Source: Gongronella butleri | Lineage: Eukaryota > Mucoromycota > Mucoromycetes > Mucorales > Cunninghamellaceae | Direction of reading: 5' to 3' | DNA: 64,000 bases | Assembly: GCA_025201375.1 (NCBI GenBank) | Contig: JAIWZP010000012.1 | Location: forward strand, 372,001 to 436,000 | In this document: one piece after another, positions 1 through 11,549 of the stretch | How the letters are laid out: each line of letters starts with the position of its first letter | How positions within the stretch are numbered: the stretch's first letter is position 1 | Made by a program: the position numbers and the translations under genes | The notes under the pieces: generated by a model | The model's input: the letters and a program-made list of their open reading frames with translations, nothing else | Database searches by the model: none | Told to the model about the DNA's origin: nothing

Positions 1-161
1 ATGATATACTCAACAGGCACCTTTTGACCAGCCTCAAAGGTGTCGCCGTTCTTGGGCGACTTGATCTTGATGAATTGGAGCTGGTTGTACACGCTGGCCG
101 ACGCGACTTGAATCAACACCAAAACCACAATGGCAATGGCAAACAATTGCTTTGCAAACAT
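1..161 (-). CDS. Secreted small protein, N-terminal part (Kre9/Knh1-like N-domain possible)
   Basis: Only the first 53 codons are inside the window; the gene runs off the left edge. The protein begins with a clear signal peptide: a basic residue near the start (MFAKQLF), then a hydrophobic stretch of about 18 residues ending VASAS, with likely cleavage around residue 22-24. The mature start has the pattern I-x-SPKNGDTFEAGQKVPVEY. This resembles the 'P-x-x-G-x-x-x-x-G-x-x-x-x-I/V' pattern at the N-terminus of fungal Kre9/Knh1-like and Ser-Thr-rich cell-wall proteins. The start ATG is the only one ahead of the signal peptide. The family assignment is inference from a short segment; secretion is well supported. 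Confidence 0.6.
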   Translation of the reverse strand, partial: MFAKQLFAIAIVVLVLIQVASASVYNQLQFIKIKSPKNGDTFEAGQKVPVEYI

Positions 162-1218
162 GATACAAAAATGAGAGAAAGGAAAGGAAAGTGAAGAATG
201 AAGGAAAAAAAAAAAAAAAAAGAGAGAGAGAGAGACAGAGCGAACAGGCAAATGGCTTTTTAAAAATCCAGGGCCAGGCTGTGTGTCACCCTCATCAAAT
301 TGACATCGGGAAACGCTAAATGAGTGTCAGAGCCAATCAGTCGTAGGCACCCGCCATTCGAATAAGAAAATGATGATGGGCTTATTTATAGATTGCGCGT
401 CCCTCAGCATTAAATGAAGTCTTTCTCTATTTTCTCTGTTTAATTGTTCATCGTGAGGGGTCCGCTACGCGCCTGCTGCACGGTCGCCATCGCGGCGTGC
501 CTGAAAAATTGAAAAAAGGTGGCTGACTTCTCGGGTCGGTGCCTTGAAAAGGCGAATCTGTCAAAAAGTACGATTTTCTTTTTTTTTTTTTTCTTTTCTG
601 GACAACCTTTGTTTTTTCACTCACCCAGTGGACACAGGTGACACGAAAATGGCTCCACAAGAAGTAGGCCAACCTGCGCAAAGCTGCCCATGGCCCATTT
701 TGAGGGGCGCCCAATGAAAAAAAAAAGTTTATATACCCCTTGGTCCAAGCTCGTTGCCGCTGGGTTTACGCGCTCCACCCTTTTCTCAGGCACAAATGTG
801 CCATTCGGTCACTCCATGAACTGGACAAGGCGTGATTCACACGGCAAGAACAAACAAAAAGCCGCCGTGGCTTTGACAACACTCCCTTTTTTCGTTTTTT
901 ACACGTATGATATGCAATCCAAGAAAAAAAAGTCATGCGGGCCACGTCTTGTGAACCATAAAGACCCCAGCACAGCGACCACAGCTGGTTGCCAACCAAT
1001 GCCGTCGACTCTTTCAGGTATAGGCCCTTAATGGCAGCCTTGTGACACGCGGTTTTGCATCAGAGGCGACTTTGAAAGGCCGATCTGTGGGACCTTTTTC
1101 TTGTGCAAGCATGCATCTCCGCAATTTAAAAAAAGGGCATTGATCGGTTAAAAATGTTTCTTCCTTTCTCTCTTTTTTTTTTTTGCTTTTTTTCATTCTT
1201 TCTTACATTAATTTCATT
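162..1218. other. Divergent intergenic/promoter region between secreted protein and P450
   Basis: No convincing gene. The region holds an A18-like run followed by a short GA run near 208-235, several T runs, and a TATA-like tatttata at 383-390 that could serve the leftward gene. T-rich DNA (about 1168-1206) lies directly ahead of the P450 start codon, as for many genes in this window. The open frames here are short and rich in K/F homopolymer codons. Confidence 0.6.
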
Positions 1219-3881
1219 ATGGCTTCTTCTCTCCCTTCTTTGGCGTCGCTTGTGTCAGATGAGCGCATTGCGCGCTCGGCAGGCATCACAGGCGGCATCG
1301 TCGGCTTGCTCGCGCTGCTTGCATTCAAGTACAACGACCGTGTCCTCTTTGACAGTCAGCGCAAAAACACGTACCATCACCCCGGCCGCCCCTTGATTGG
1401 CAGCACCGTCGACGTTGTGAAGAACCTCGAGCAATGGGACGATTATGTCCACTCGATCTTTGAGTCCACCGACGCATTGACGCTGTAAGCACCCTAGAAA
1501 CGAAAAAAAAAGTGGAACAAGCGGGGTTGGGATCTTTTTTTTTATATTTGTGCGACCGAGGCGGTGCAGAGAGAGAGAGAGAGCGCGCGCGCCCCTCATC
1601 GTTCAAAAATGAACGAGGACACCTTACACAAGATAATTAAAACAAGACCAAAAATCCGTATTGATGGGAATCTTGATTCGTGATGACTGATGATTCTTTT
1701 CCTGTAGCTCCGTGTCCGCGCTCGGCTTGCCAAAGGGCGTCCACACCATTGATCCTCAAGTCATTGAGCACATTTTGAAGAGTGAGTGCCACGAGAAAAA
1801 CAAAACAAAAAAAGTTTTTTTGTACAATTTTGATCATTTGCTTATGAGACCCATGGATGATTTCTCTTGCTAGACAACTTTGAAAACTACATCAAGGGTC
1901 CACTTTTCTATACGTCCACCATTGACTTGCTTGGCCATGGTATTTTCAATGCCAATGGCGAGAATTGGCGTAAGCAACGCTTGTTTCTCGGTGCTTAAAC
2001 CACGATTCTCACCCTTTAAATCTTTTTCACGTGCCATCGCACCAGGTTGGCAACGCAAGGCAGCCTCCTTGATCTTCAATGTGAAGAATTTCCGTGATCA
2101 CTTTACCGAGTAAAGCAACTGGCAAAGAAAAAACATGCGCGCATGTTCCTCCCTCCCCAAGGGACATGTCGGAGGGCTAACTTTGTTTTTTTTACCATTA
2201 GGGTGTTCATCAAGGAGCTGGAGCTGGTCTACAACATCTTTGACAAAGCGGCCGACGCTCATCGCGCCGTCGATTTCCACGACATCATGTTCAAATTCAC
2301 CCTGGATTCATTTGTCTTGCAAGTGGTTGCACTCAAAGGGGCTGCGGAGTCGTTGGCTGACTCTTTTTTTTTTTTTAAATTTATTCATGCAGGCTGGGCT
2401 TCGGCACCAATGTCAATGCATTGACGACCGAGGGCAAGGTAAAAAAAAAAAAAAAAAAACGCCCTTTTATCCCATTCCATGCATCGTTTGCGACGAACCG
2501 TGTGCATTGACTCCCTATTTTTTTCTTCTTTTTTTTTTTTGCCCATGACGCGTTATCGTGCAGGTCCCCTTTGCCGAGTCCTTTGACGAACTGCAAATGA
2601 ACTCGTTTGATCGCTTTATGAACGTGATGGAGCCTGTGAACCGCAAATTTAATGAGATTTTCCGTCCGTGGCTGCCCACGATGGCCCAGCATCTCAAGGT
2701 GATTGATGGCTTTGCTGAGGACGTGATTGCCAAGCGCCGCGAGGAATTGGCGCAGGGCATCGAGCATAAGGACCTGTTGTCGCGCTTCATGAGCGCCCGA
2801 AATGCCGACGGCGCGGAACTCACCGACAAACAGCTGCGCGATACCGTCATCAACTTCATCATCGTAAGTGCGCGCGTGTCGCATTTCGTCAAAGATCATC
2901 AAAAATCGTCAAAAATCGTCAAGGTCAGGAACTTACCTCTTTTTTTTTCTTGTAACACCAGGCTGGCCGGTAAGCTACCCATGAATACCTGTCAACCTCG
3001 ATCACAAGGGAAATCACACATGACACATTCAAATCCTCATCACTGTTTATTTCTTCTTTTTCATTATTTTGGGTTCAGTGACACAACTGGTAAGGCATTT
3101 GGTCACCTGACAACGCGCAGATCCATCAATTAATGTGCTTGTTTTTTATTTTGCGTTGTGTAGCCCAAGCCTTGTCTTGGACCTTGTACGAGCTCTGTTT
3201 GCACCCCGAGATTGAAAAGAAGCTGGTGGAAGAGATCATTGCCAACGTGCCCGAGGGATTGGAGCAGGATCCTCCTGCCCTCTACGAGGCGATCAAGGAC
3301 ATGAAATACGCGCACGCCGTGTAAGCCAGCTTTGGCCGCCAAAACGTGACAGTATGCTGAGTTTCTCATGTTTTTTTTTATTTTGCTTTTTAGGCTCTAC
3401 GAGACGCTTCGTCTGCACCCTTCTGTGCCTGTGAATCAAAAGCAAGCTGTGCACGACGACGTGCTGCCCGATGGCACGCCCATCAAGGCTGGCGAAACCG
3501 TGATCTGGCACCCGTACTGCGTGGGCCGCAGCAAAAAGGTGTGGGGCGATGATGCCAAAGAATACAAACCGTCGCGCTGGTTCACCGCCGATGGCGATCT
3601 GCGTCGCGAGTCCCAGGGCAAGTGGCCCGCGTTCCACGCCGGTCCCCGCGTGTGCCTTGGTAAAAAACGATGAAAAAATACGTAAAAACGCGATTTTCAC
3701 ACAATTTTACCCTTTTCAAGGCCAAAATCTTGCCATTTTGGAGGCCCTCGTGTCGCTGTGTGGCCTGCTGCGCCGCTACAAGTTCACCATGGTGCCTGGC
3801 CAGACCATCACGTACCAGGTGTCGCTGACGTTGCCTATGAAATACGGCATCAAGGTCATGGTCGAACCCCGCTTCGCTTAA
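1219..3881 (+). CDS. Cytochrome P450 monooxygenase (CYP509-like), 12 exons
   Basis: A heme-thiolate monooxygenase of 521 residues, probably ER-anchored. Exons: 1219-1484, 1708-1781, 1874-1969, 2046-2109, 2202-2318, 2393-2438, 2564-2863, 2962-2969, 3079-3089, 3164-3320, 3394-3659, 3721-3881. An N-terminal hydrophobic anchor lies at about 15-32. The I-helix motif AGRDTT is at 322-327, the K-helix ExxR at 383-386 (ETLR), and the heme loop [10 protein letters not shown] at 460-469 with the Cys ligand at 467. The reading frame closes only if the fifth intron uses a GC donor (2319) and if two micro-exons of 8 and 11 nt, which encode the I-helix motif, are included. All phases then agree. The substrate is unknown. 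Mucoralean CYP509 is my guess from overall character; the P450 call itself is certain. AATAAA lies at 4019-4024. Confidence 0.93.
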
Positions 3882-4869
3882 GTCACGCGACTTTTCGCGC
3901 CACTGACGCGCCACGACTTTCTTTCCTTCCTCGCGCTCCTTTTCCTCCCTTCCTTCCCTGACATTCCCTTTTATAATTACCAATATGCTGCCAGGATTCC
4001 GAAATTCAAATGTAATACAATAAAAACAAAAAAAGAGTCCATCCCTGTACTTGCCAAACGACAACATGGTCAAGGTCTATCCAGTTCTACGCGCCTTTGA
4101 GACTCCCACTTTAAGCAATCAATCTGAACCAAGTTCCTCGACGCATGCGACCTGCTGGCATAAGGCACGAGCGAGAAAGCACGGCTCGCCTTGAAACTCG
4201 CACTCTCCTGTCGCCCAAAGCACGAAAGCAAGAGAAACGCGTCGATTTGTCGGCCTCCATTACCTCTCGCCCATTTTTTTTTTTCGCGCCCGCCCCCTTT
4301 CTATAAGTAAGCCATCCAACATCCCCAGGTCCCTTCTGAATCAATGGCATGTGATTCTAAAATATATCAATTAAGCTTGAGCACCCACTGGCTGCGATAA
4401 AAAAAGAAACAAGACAAAAAAGGAGAGTGTAGAGACGGAGAGAGCCGTGATGGATCATCAGGAGACGAGGTGCGATGCGTTGCAATGCTGCTGTCCTTTC
4501 GCTTTGACATTTTTGCAGCACGAATTGCCGCCGTGAGTGGCCATTTCGCTGCCTTGTTCATTGGCATAGAGCAATGTGAGCCATTGATACCTGCTATTCC
4601 GCGTTCAGAAGGCTATTTTAGCTCCCAGAGCAGCCAATTGTTGGGTGCTCTGTAATGCGCGCAAGAGAACAAAGAGAATTCAAAGCGGAGGCGCCGTTCA
4701 GGAGGCGGCGTTGAGGTGGAAAACAAGCGCTTTCCAAAATCGGCAAGGTAGGATGGATCTGCATAAAAAGTCGTGTCCCAATCTTGTTTTTCACCACCTT
4801 TTCTTTGTCTTTGTTTTTTTTTTCTCTTTGTCTTTCCTCTCTTTTTTTTTCTTTTTTTTTTTGTGCGCC
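3882..4869. other. Intergenic region, no gene seen
   Basis: Contains the P450 3' end (AATAAA near 4019) and about 850 bp without a convincing coding region. Short open frames exist on both strands around 4370-4650 but have no recognisable domain and no splice partners. The last 65 bp (4797-4862) is a T-rich tract leading to the next start codon. Confidence 0.5.
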
Positions 4870-6870
4870 ATGGAAGAAGAAACCGTGAATTTGACGATGA
4901 TGTGGGAAGCACGATTGTCCCATTGGGTTGAGGAGATGATGGGACACGTGAGCAATGGTGATGACGCCAAGGTGCAAGAGGCGATGGAAAAGTACAATGA
5001 TTCCAATGGAAAGGTGATGTTCCTCGAGCAGATGGTGACGATTAAGACGAGGCGTGATGCCATGAGTTGTCTCCGTGTGCTCAATATGGCGACCAAGACG
5101 CAGCATGACACGATTGGCAAGGCCGTGGTCATTTTGACGGTGACATGCCACGATTTGTATGGTGACACGGTGGAATTGTTGCGCCGCATTGGCCAAGCGT
5201 GCCCTTTGCTGGTCCAAATGTCAGTAGCTCTTGGCATCAACGCGCCGTTCAATCTCGGGCTGCTATATTGTGCGAATACTGGGGGCGCGGCGTCTTGGAA
5301 GCCGACACACGACTATGATGACCCTTTGGCGCGGCTTGTCCAAGCGGTGCCATTGAAAGGGCTGGCATTGCATGGACCTCTTGATATCACCAAGTTCTTG
5401 TCGTCCACCACTTCCAATTTGCATCGATTGACGATTCTGGAGTTCCCTCAAGCGGCGGTGCCCATGGACCTGTTTTACAAGCTTCCAATGCGCATGCCGC
5501 TGCTGACGCGTCTGCGATGCTACGTGCAGTGCGCAAGCGGTGACGTTAGCGATGATGATGCTGTGCTTCGGGCACTCATCGCCCGCGCCGAGCAGTACAG
5601 GTCGCCGGCCAACAACAAGCCAATTTGGGCGCAGATGACTTCCTTGTCAATCCACGTGCTGGTGGACGCGGTCGAAGCGCTTTTTATCTTGCTATCGTTG
5701 GTGTACATGGCACCCAACACGGCGTCGCTGGCGTTTTCGGCGGACACGCGGATAATGCCTGTGGAAAAGGGCGGCACGTATTTGCCGCCGATGGACGCGT
5801 CGTCTGTCAAGTGTGAGTTGACGAGCCACGATCTGCAATGGACGAATGGACGCGTGCGCAAGGTGCCCAAGGACAAATTAAAGCAATTGGTGCTGAGTCA
5901 CCCGCCACCACACTTTGGCAAGCTCACAAAAATCACTTTTGGGGGCCTGCCACTCAGCAAATATGTGAAATCCTTGGTGTTCCGCAAGCTCAGCGAGGTC
6001 AAGTTGCTGCAACTAGGTTGCGCGCCGCCCGGTGATGATTGGACGCCGTCCAACGCGGTGCTGGCGCGTCTGGCCCACACGCCCAAGCTGAAATCGCTGT
6101 CGTTGATCAATCGCGTGCCGACCGGGCACGATTTGCCCGTGTCGTTCATGCTGCAGTCCGCTGGCGTGCAATTGACGTCATTGGTGCTGTTTGGGCGTTT
6201 CCAGGTGTCGATTCAGGCGGTGCTAGCCCATTGCCCGCGTTTGACTACGCTGATGCTGGTCGTGGTGAACGTGACGATGAACAAGGTTGTGAATTGCTCC
6301 ACGATCAAGCCCTCTTCCCACCCATTGACCAATCTGCAATTGACAACCGAAGCGAACGTGCCGCAGAATGCGTTTTCTACTGTTTCCAAGTGGTGCAAGT
6401 CACTGCAATCGATGACCGTCAATGCGCGTCTTTTGGTGGGTGGTCACGACGAGGCGGTGCGCGCCGTGTCCAAGTTGAAGCTCAGCAGCCACGGCCATTC
6501 GGACATGGCCGGCATCCACCGATGGATCAAGGACAATTACGCGAAATCGACGTGGATCAACCTTTTGTCGACAAATTCCCGCGAATGCGCAATTATCAAT
6601 CCACGCGTCGCCGACAAGAGCACGCTGCCGTGCGAAACATACGCCACCGTCGAGGAGGTGATCCACATGGAGTTGAAATCGCAGACGGGCACCTTTCTCG
6701 TCCGCTGCAATCGCAATGGCATGGACCCACTCAACATGAGCACGCTTAGCGAATTGATCCAACATTTGGACGCGTACACCAGCCGCGATCCGCGCAATCT
6801 GATGTTTGTTGTGTGCTCCAATATTGAAGCCATCAGCACCCGCTTCGTGGAGTTTCCTTTCGCTCAATAA
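4870..6870 (+). CDS. Unrecognised 666-residue protein with LRR-like repeats
   Basis: One uninterrupted exon. I chose the start MEEETVNL because the upstream in-frame extension is a poly-Phe translation of the T-rich leader. No signal peptide or membrane segment is seen. From about residue 400 to 520 the sequence has several LxxLxL-type units (KLKSLSL, QLTSLVLF, RLTTLMLV, LTNLQL, SLQSMTV), spaced about 25-30 residues apart like degenerate leucine-rich repeats. The N-terminal 100 residues are predicted helical and acidic. No F-box is evident, although fungal LRR proteins of this size are often F-box-like; that would be inference. Being intronless sets it apart from its intron-rich neighbours. 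Function unknown. Confidence 0.75.
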   Translation: MEEETVNLTMMWEARLSHWVEEMMGHVSNGDDAKVQEAMEKYNDSNGKVMFLEQMVTIKTRRDAMSCLRVLNMATKTQHDTIGKAVVILTVTCHDLYGDTVELLRRIGQACPLLVQMSVALGINAPFNLGLLYCANTGGAASWKPTHDYDDPLARLVQAVPLKGLALHGPLDITKFLSSTTSNLHRLTILEFPQAAVPMDLFYKLPMRMPLLTRLRCYVQCASGDVSDDDAVLRALIARAEQYRSPANNKPIWAQMTSLSIHVLVDAVEALFILLSLVYMAPNTASLAFSADTRIMPVEKGGTYLPPMDASSVKCELTSHDLQWTNGRVRKVPKDKLKQLVLSHPPPHFGKLTKITFGGLPLSKYVKSLVFRKLSEVKLLQLGCAPPGDDWTPSNAVLARLAHTPKLKSLSLINRVPTGHDLPVSFMLQSAGVQLTSLVLFGRFQVSIQAVLAHCPRLTTLMLVVVNVTMNKVVNCSTIKPSSHPLTNLQLTTEANVPQNAFSTVSKWCKSLQSMTVNARLLVGGHDEAVRAVSKLKLSSHGHSDMAGIHRWIKDNYAKSTWINLLSTNSRECAIINPRVADKSTLPCETYATVEEVIHMELKSQTGTFLVRCNRNGMDPLNMSTLSELIQHLDAYTSRDPRNLMFVVCSNIEAISTRFVEFPFAQ

Positions 6871-7028
6871 AAAAAACGAGTTGCATTTATGCCAGGGACA
6901 AGACCGGAGATTGAATTCCACGAGCTGAAAAAAAGGGTATTGGGGGACCGACAGGATGACACTTTTTTTTTAAACTTTTTCTTCCTTTTTTCTCTTCTTT
7001 TTTTTTTTTTTTTTCTCCCTCACTTGCT

Positions 7029-10000
7029 ATGGCGTACGAGTCCCCCGAACTTCGAGTGGATAGCCCCACGCCTCTTGGTAAGCGCGTCAATAGATTGATT
7101 TTTGCCGAGCATTGACGCCTTTTTGGTAGGGAGTATCTCCAAATTTACCAGCGGCAGCCCGATCGTGCCCTCTCGTTGTGTTCACACCATTTCGCAAGAC
7201 GACGACAACTCGGTTCTGTCCCTCGTGTCCAGCCGCAAGTATCTGTTCAGCGGTAGCCAGAGCTCGCGAATTCATGTAATGGATGGCGCGTCAATTTGGC
7301 CGTGACGCGCTCACAATTGCTCTTTTTTGGTTTTATTTTTTTTGATTTTGCAGGTGTGGTGCCTTGAAACGTTCTCGCTTGTCACCGTGCTTGAGGGGCA
7401 TCGCGGCAGTGTGCTTGGCTTGACACTGTCCGAGGATCAACAATGGCTGTTTAGCTCGTCAGGTAAGATGGAGTAAAAAAAAAAAAAGGGAGGGGAGGAT
7501 GGGGAGGGGCAATCACGCGGACAAACTTCTGACTTGCTAAATTTTTTTATAGGCGACGGCACGATCCGCGTGTGGAACACCGAGACGCTCAAATGTGCCT
7601 ATCTGATCCAGTCGTGCCATGACGTCGGTGACATTTTTAGCGTTGTGTACTCGGAACAATCGAGCATGTTCTTCTTTGGCTGCCAAAACACGAGCATTCA
7701 GGCAAGAACAAGTGGCCAACGAGGCAGAAAAAAGACAATGGGCCATGGCACGAGCTTGACAGCTGACATTTCCATCTGCTTTTCTTATAGTGGTACGATT
7801 TCAACGACCCGCAAACACATGGCTGCTCTACGGACGTGCCCGAGATCCCTGTGAATTTGCGTATGAATCAGAAGGCCAAGTTTTTTGATTGCGACTCGAG
7901 CGACCTCGACGACGATGGCGCTCTCGGTGACGAGAATGACGTGATCAAATGTGTCATTCGCGAGCGTAATGTGTGTATGAATGCGCATGACGGCTACGTC
8001 TACTGCCTCTTGCACGCCTCCAATGTGCCCAACATGGATGGCGAGGTTATCATCAGTGGTAAATCGAGAATGGACAACAATTGGCCATGGCGATGGTGCA
8101 CTCACTCTTTTTGTCTCCTTTTTTTGACATTTTTAGGCTCTGGTGACGGCAATGTCAAGGTAAACCCCTCCCCCCTGATCGTTTTATGGGATGATGACTC
8201 ACTCTGATTGCTTTTATTTGCGTGATTCCAGATCTGGGGCATTGAGGCCGGCGGTCTGCGTCTTGTACACACGCTCCAAGGCAATTCCGACAAGGGCATT
8301 CTCAGCCTCACTCTCTCGGACGATGGCTACCTGTTCTGCGGTGTCCAGGGCGGCGACGTTACCATTTGGGATCTCGAGACCGTGAGTCACAACGTGGAAA
8401 TTGACGCCCACACCTTCCTTATCCCTTTTTTTATTTTCTTTAGCTGCAAATGATTCGGTCCGTCATGGCCCATTCCGACGACGTCCTCGCTGTGACTCTA
8501 CTGGGCTCCAATTGGGCGAGTGCCTCGGCGGATGGACACATCAAGGTAAAAAAAAAAAAAGAAGACGCCCAAAAGGGAAAAAATTGCGCGTTTGACCTTT
8601 TTTTTACGAGCAGGTGTGGAACGAGAGTTGTGAATTCCTCGAATCAATGTCGGACCATAAGGGCTACGTGTTGTGCATGACGACAAACAATGAATATGTG
8701 ATGACCGGCAGCAGCGACCATTCCATCAAGGTAAAAACAATGAAAATGATCGATGCGCCCGCCTGATGCCCCTCTTTTTAGTTTTGGAACGTACCTGCGA
8801 TGGCCTCATTACCAGATACCTTTCGCAAGACGCAGCTCGCGCAATCCGAGACAACCCATGGTAAGAATGGCAAAAAAAAAAGGCGTGAATTGCGCAAAAC
8901 ACAAACTTATTTGCCCTTGTCACGGACAATAATAGATGCCATGCTCTATGCGCTGGATCGATGGATCGGTATGCGTACCGTTAGCGGCAATAGCAAGTAC
9001 ATTGAGGAGTGTCGTCGTGGTGCCAAGTTTTTGAAAAACATCTTGCAGCAATTGGGCGCCATGAGCCGCCTGATTCCAGGCGCCGTGGGCGGCAATCCGC
9101 TCGTGTACGGCCGATTCGCGGCCAAGACGGCATCCGGTGACGCCGACGAACACAGAGTGCCGACGGTGCTCGTGTATGGCCACTATGACGTGATTGCTGC
9201 CGAGAACGAGAATGGCGATTGGCACAGCGATCCCTTCAAGCTGACGGGCCGCAACGGGTACCTGTACGGACGCGGCACCAGCGATAACAAAGGACCCGTG
9301 CTTGCTTCCATCTTTGCCATCCATGACCTGCTCAAGGAGGGCTTGCTCGACGTCAATGTCATCTTTTTGATCGAGGGCGAGGAGGAGAATGGCAGTGTCG
9401 GCTTTTATGACGCCGTCGAGAAGAACAAGGTACCCTCTTTTTTTTTTTTTTTTTGGTCATTGCCGCTGTGTACAGGTCGCATTTCTCATCATTTTTGTTT
9501 TTTTAGAGCCTCTTTGAGGACGTGGACATGATTTTGCTTTGGTAAATTATTAAAAGAAGCTGGCAAGTGTTGTGATGTGTCTCACGTCTCTCGTTTTTCA
9601 TTTTAGCAACTCGTATTGGCTCGGTGAGGACGTGCCATGCCTGACATATGGTCTGCGCGGCGTGATGCACGCGTCCATTTCCATCTCGTCCAGTGTGTCA
9701 GACCTGCATTCGGGCGTCGAGGGCGGTGCTGTGTCCGAGCCGCTGATTGATATGATCCACGTGCTTGGGCAATTGGTCGACAACAACAAAAAAGTGCTGA
9801 TTCCAGGCTTTTATGACAAGGTGCGCGCCGTCACTGCCGCAGAGGAGAAGCTGTACGACCCGATCATTGCATGGCTCAAAAAGTAAGCAAAAAAAAAAAA
9901 AAAAAAAGGAGCGAGCTGCATGCTGATATTTAAATGGCAGGAGTGACGCGAACACGAGCGCGGCCGGGAACGCGCGGTCGCAGCATGCGAGTTTGGCACC

Positions 10001-10640
10001 ATCGCCGGCGCCCGGTGTGGAAATCAGCGACGTCAAGCACACGGAATTGATCAAGAATGACCTGATGGCGCGCTGGCGGTACCCGACCATGACGGTGCAC
10101 AAGATTGACGTGTCCATGAACAACCCCACGATTATACCACGCTGTGCAAAGGCCGCCGTCAGCATGCGCATCGTCCCCGACCAGGAAATTGCCGAGATCT
10201 GCACTCAATTTGAATCTTTTGTTCGCGAGGCATTCGCTGCCACGGGTTCAGACAACAAAATCTCGGTATGAAATTTGAAAAAAAAAAAAGTTGTTCTGAC
10301 CTTGCTTTTTCTTTTACGCAAAAAGATTGACATCACGAGCGCGTCCGAATATTGGCTTGGCAACCCGGACAGCGAGTATTTCAAGGCGGTGGAGCAGGCA
10401 ATTGAGCACGAGTGGAATGTCAAGCCGCTTTACATCCGTGAGGGCGGTTCGATTCCTGCGGTGCGCTGGCTGGAGAAGTTTTGCCAGGCGCCCGCTGTGC
10501 ATCTGCCCATGGGACAGGCATCCGATCAGGCGCATCTGCAAAACGAGCGCATTCGTCTACGAAATTTGCAAGCTGGCCGCCACATTGTCAAGCATCTGCT
10601 ACAGCACTTGCCGGCCATGCCTTCCTCTTCTTCCACTTAG
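7029..10640 (+). CDS. DUG2: DUG2: WD40 / M20 metallopeptidase subunit of the glutathione degradosome
   Basis: Cytosolic Dug2 with Dug3 forms the amidotransferase that removes glutamate from glutathione in the gamma-glutamyltranspeptidase-independent route. Fifteen exons encode 878 residues: 7029-7077, 7130-7275, 7354-7462, 7553-7701, 7791-8058, 8137-8159, 8232-8381, 8444-8545, 8614-8730, 8782-8860, 8936-9429, 9507-9541, 9607-9882, 9941-10265, 10326-10640. The order matches yeast Dug2: a WD40 propeller (about 20-390; repeats ending IRVW, VKIW, VTIW, IKVW, IKFW), then an M20 peptidase domain. Metal-binding candidates are H480 and D482 (YGHYD), D514 (TSDNKGP), and E546/E547 (IEGEEENGS). Exon 4 ends at a GC donor (7702), required to keep frame. 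All phases close. Identification is strong from architecture. Confidence 0.93.
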
Positions 10641-10990
10641 ACTCTCCCACGTGCCACGTCCCACCTTTTTTTTCTGCATTTGTACCCTTCATCTGTGCGT
10701 CTGATTATTCCTGCTGATTTAATATAAAAATCGTTTAAAGATAATATCGCATCACAATAATATGATAATACAGTATCATACTGTACCAGATGATGTCATT
10801 GGTTCACTGCAACAGAGCAATGCTTGGCAGCAGATGCGGCATCAGCGGTTGCCGTGCGCACCGGAAACACGTGGTGTCTACGTAGTAGTACTTGCGTACA
10901 ATATGATATTAATTACTGTTGTACGTATAGTAAATAGTATCATACAGTATGATAAAAATAAGTACTACTGTACTGTATAGTATCAGTGGG

Positions 10991-11022
10991 TCAGGTCACA
11001 CCCAGGTCACCCCAGGTCACAG
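10991..11022. repeat. CCCAGGTCAC tandem repeats, left flank of Crypton-like element
   Basis: TCAGGTCACA is followed by two exact tandem CCCAGGTCAC units (11001-11010 and 11011-11020). Another CCCAGGTCAC and an AGGTCAC occur near 11124-11140. The 12-mer CCCAGGTCACAG at 11011-11022 recurs in the same orientation at 14205-14216 on the other side of the recombinase gene. Confidence 0.7.
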
Positions 11023-11050
11023 AATTTTTAAACTCAGTGCAGGCAAGTGC

Positions 11051-11117
11051 CTCACGATATTTTCATATATTGTGAGGATTTCCTCACGATATCTTCCAAA
11101 TTGGGCATATATCGTGA
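11051..11117. repeat. Paired inverted CTCACGATAT motifs near the Crypton end
   Basis: Two inverted pairs are packed in 67 bp: CTCACGATAT (11051-11060) with ATATTGTGAG (11067-11076), one mismatch; and CTCACGATAT (11083-11092) with ATATCGTGA (11109-11117), perfect over 9 bp. Short spaced inverted arms are the usual form of tyrosine-recombinase core sites, but binding here is inference. Confidence 0.55.
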
Positions 11118-11549
11118 CCCAGACCCAGGTCACTAGGTCACAACGCGAATCGGGCCCACTTCTTCTTTGCTGTTTCGACAGGGTCTTGGTGCACAGCTGC
11201 GCGAGGTGTTAAAATTTATGAACCACGGCTTGGGGTTCGCCCTCTCTCCGCGTTTTTGCAAGAATATCGCGTTCCAATGACCTACCCTTGCAGTTTAAGC
11301 AGATTGTTGTGCTCAATTTCAACCGCAGAATCAATGGACAACCAAAAAAAAAAAAAAGTCGCGACACGCGTCTTGATGTATGCCATTTTCACCGCATTTC
11401 ACGCGACAGTGAGCTTCTCGACTACCTTCCCTTGCGTTTCACGTGTGCACCGACGTCATCTCTTACAACCAAAGCAGAGTTTTTTTTACAATCTTTATTA
11501 TGAACGTATTGAGAGAAAACCGCGAAAATGGCAAAATAGAACAAAATCT

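Larger units (their letters stand above)
10641..11549. other. Noncoding DNA with TACTGTA motifs and left flank of the Crypton-like element
   Basis: After the DUG2 3' end this stretch is AT-rich, with repeated TACTGTA/TACAGTA words (10760-10985), then GGTCAC repeats and CTCACGATAT inverted motifs (10990-11140). No coding region is supported. The last 330 bp is presumably the downstream part of the mobile element. Confidence 0.6.
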
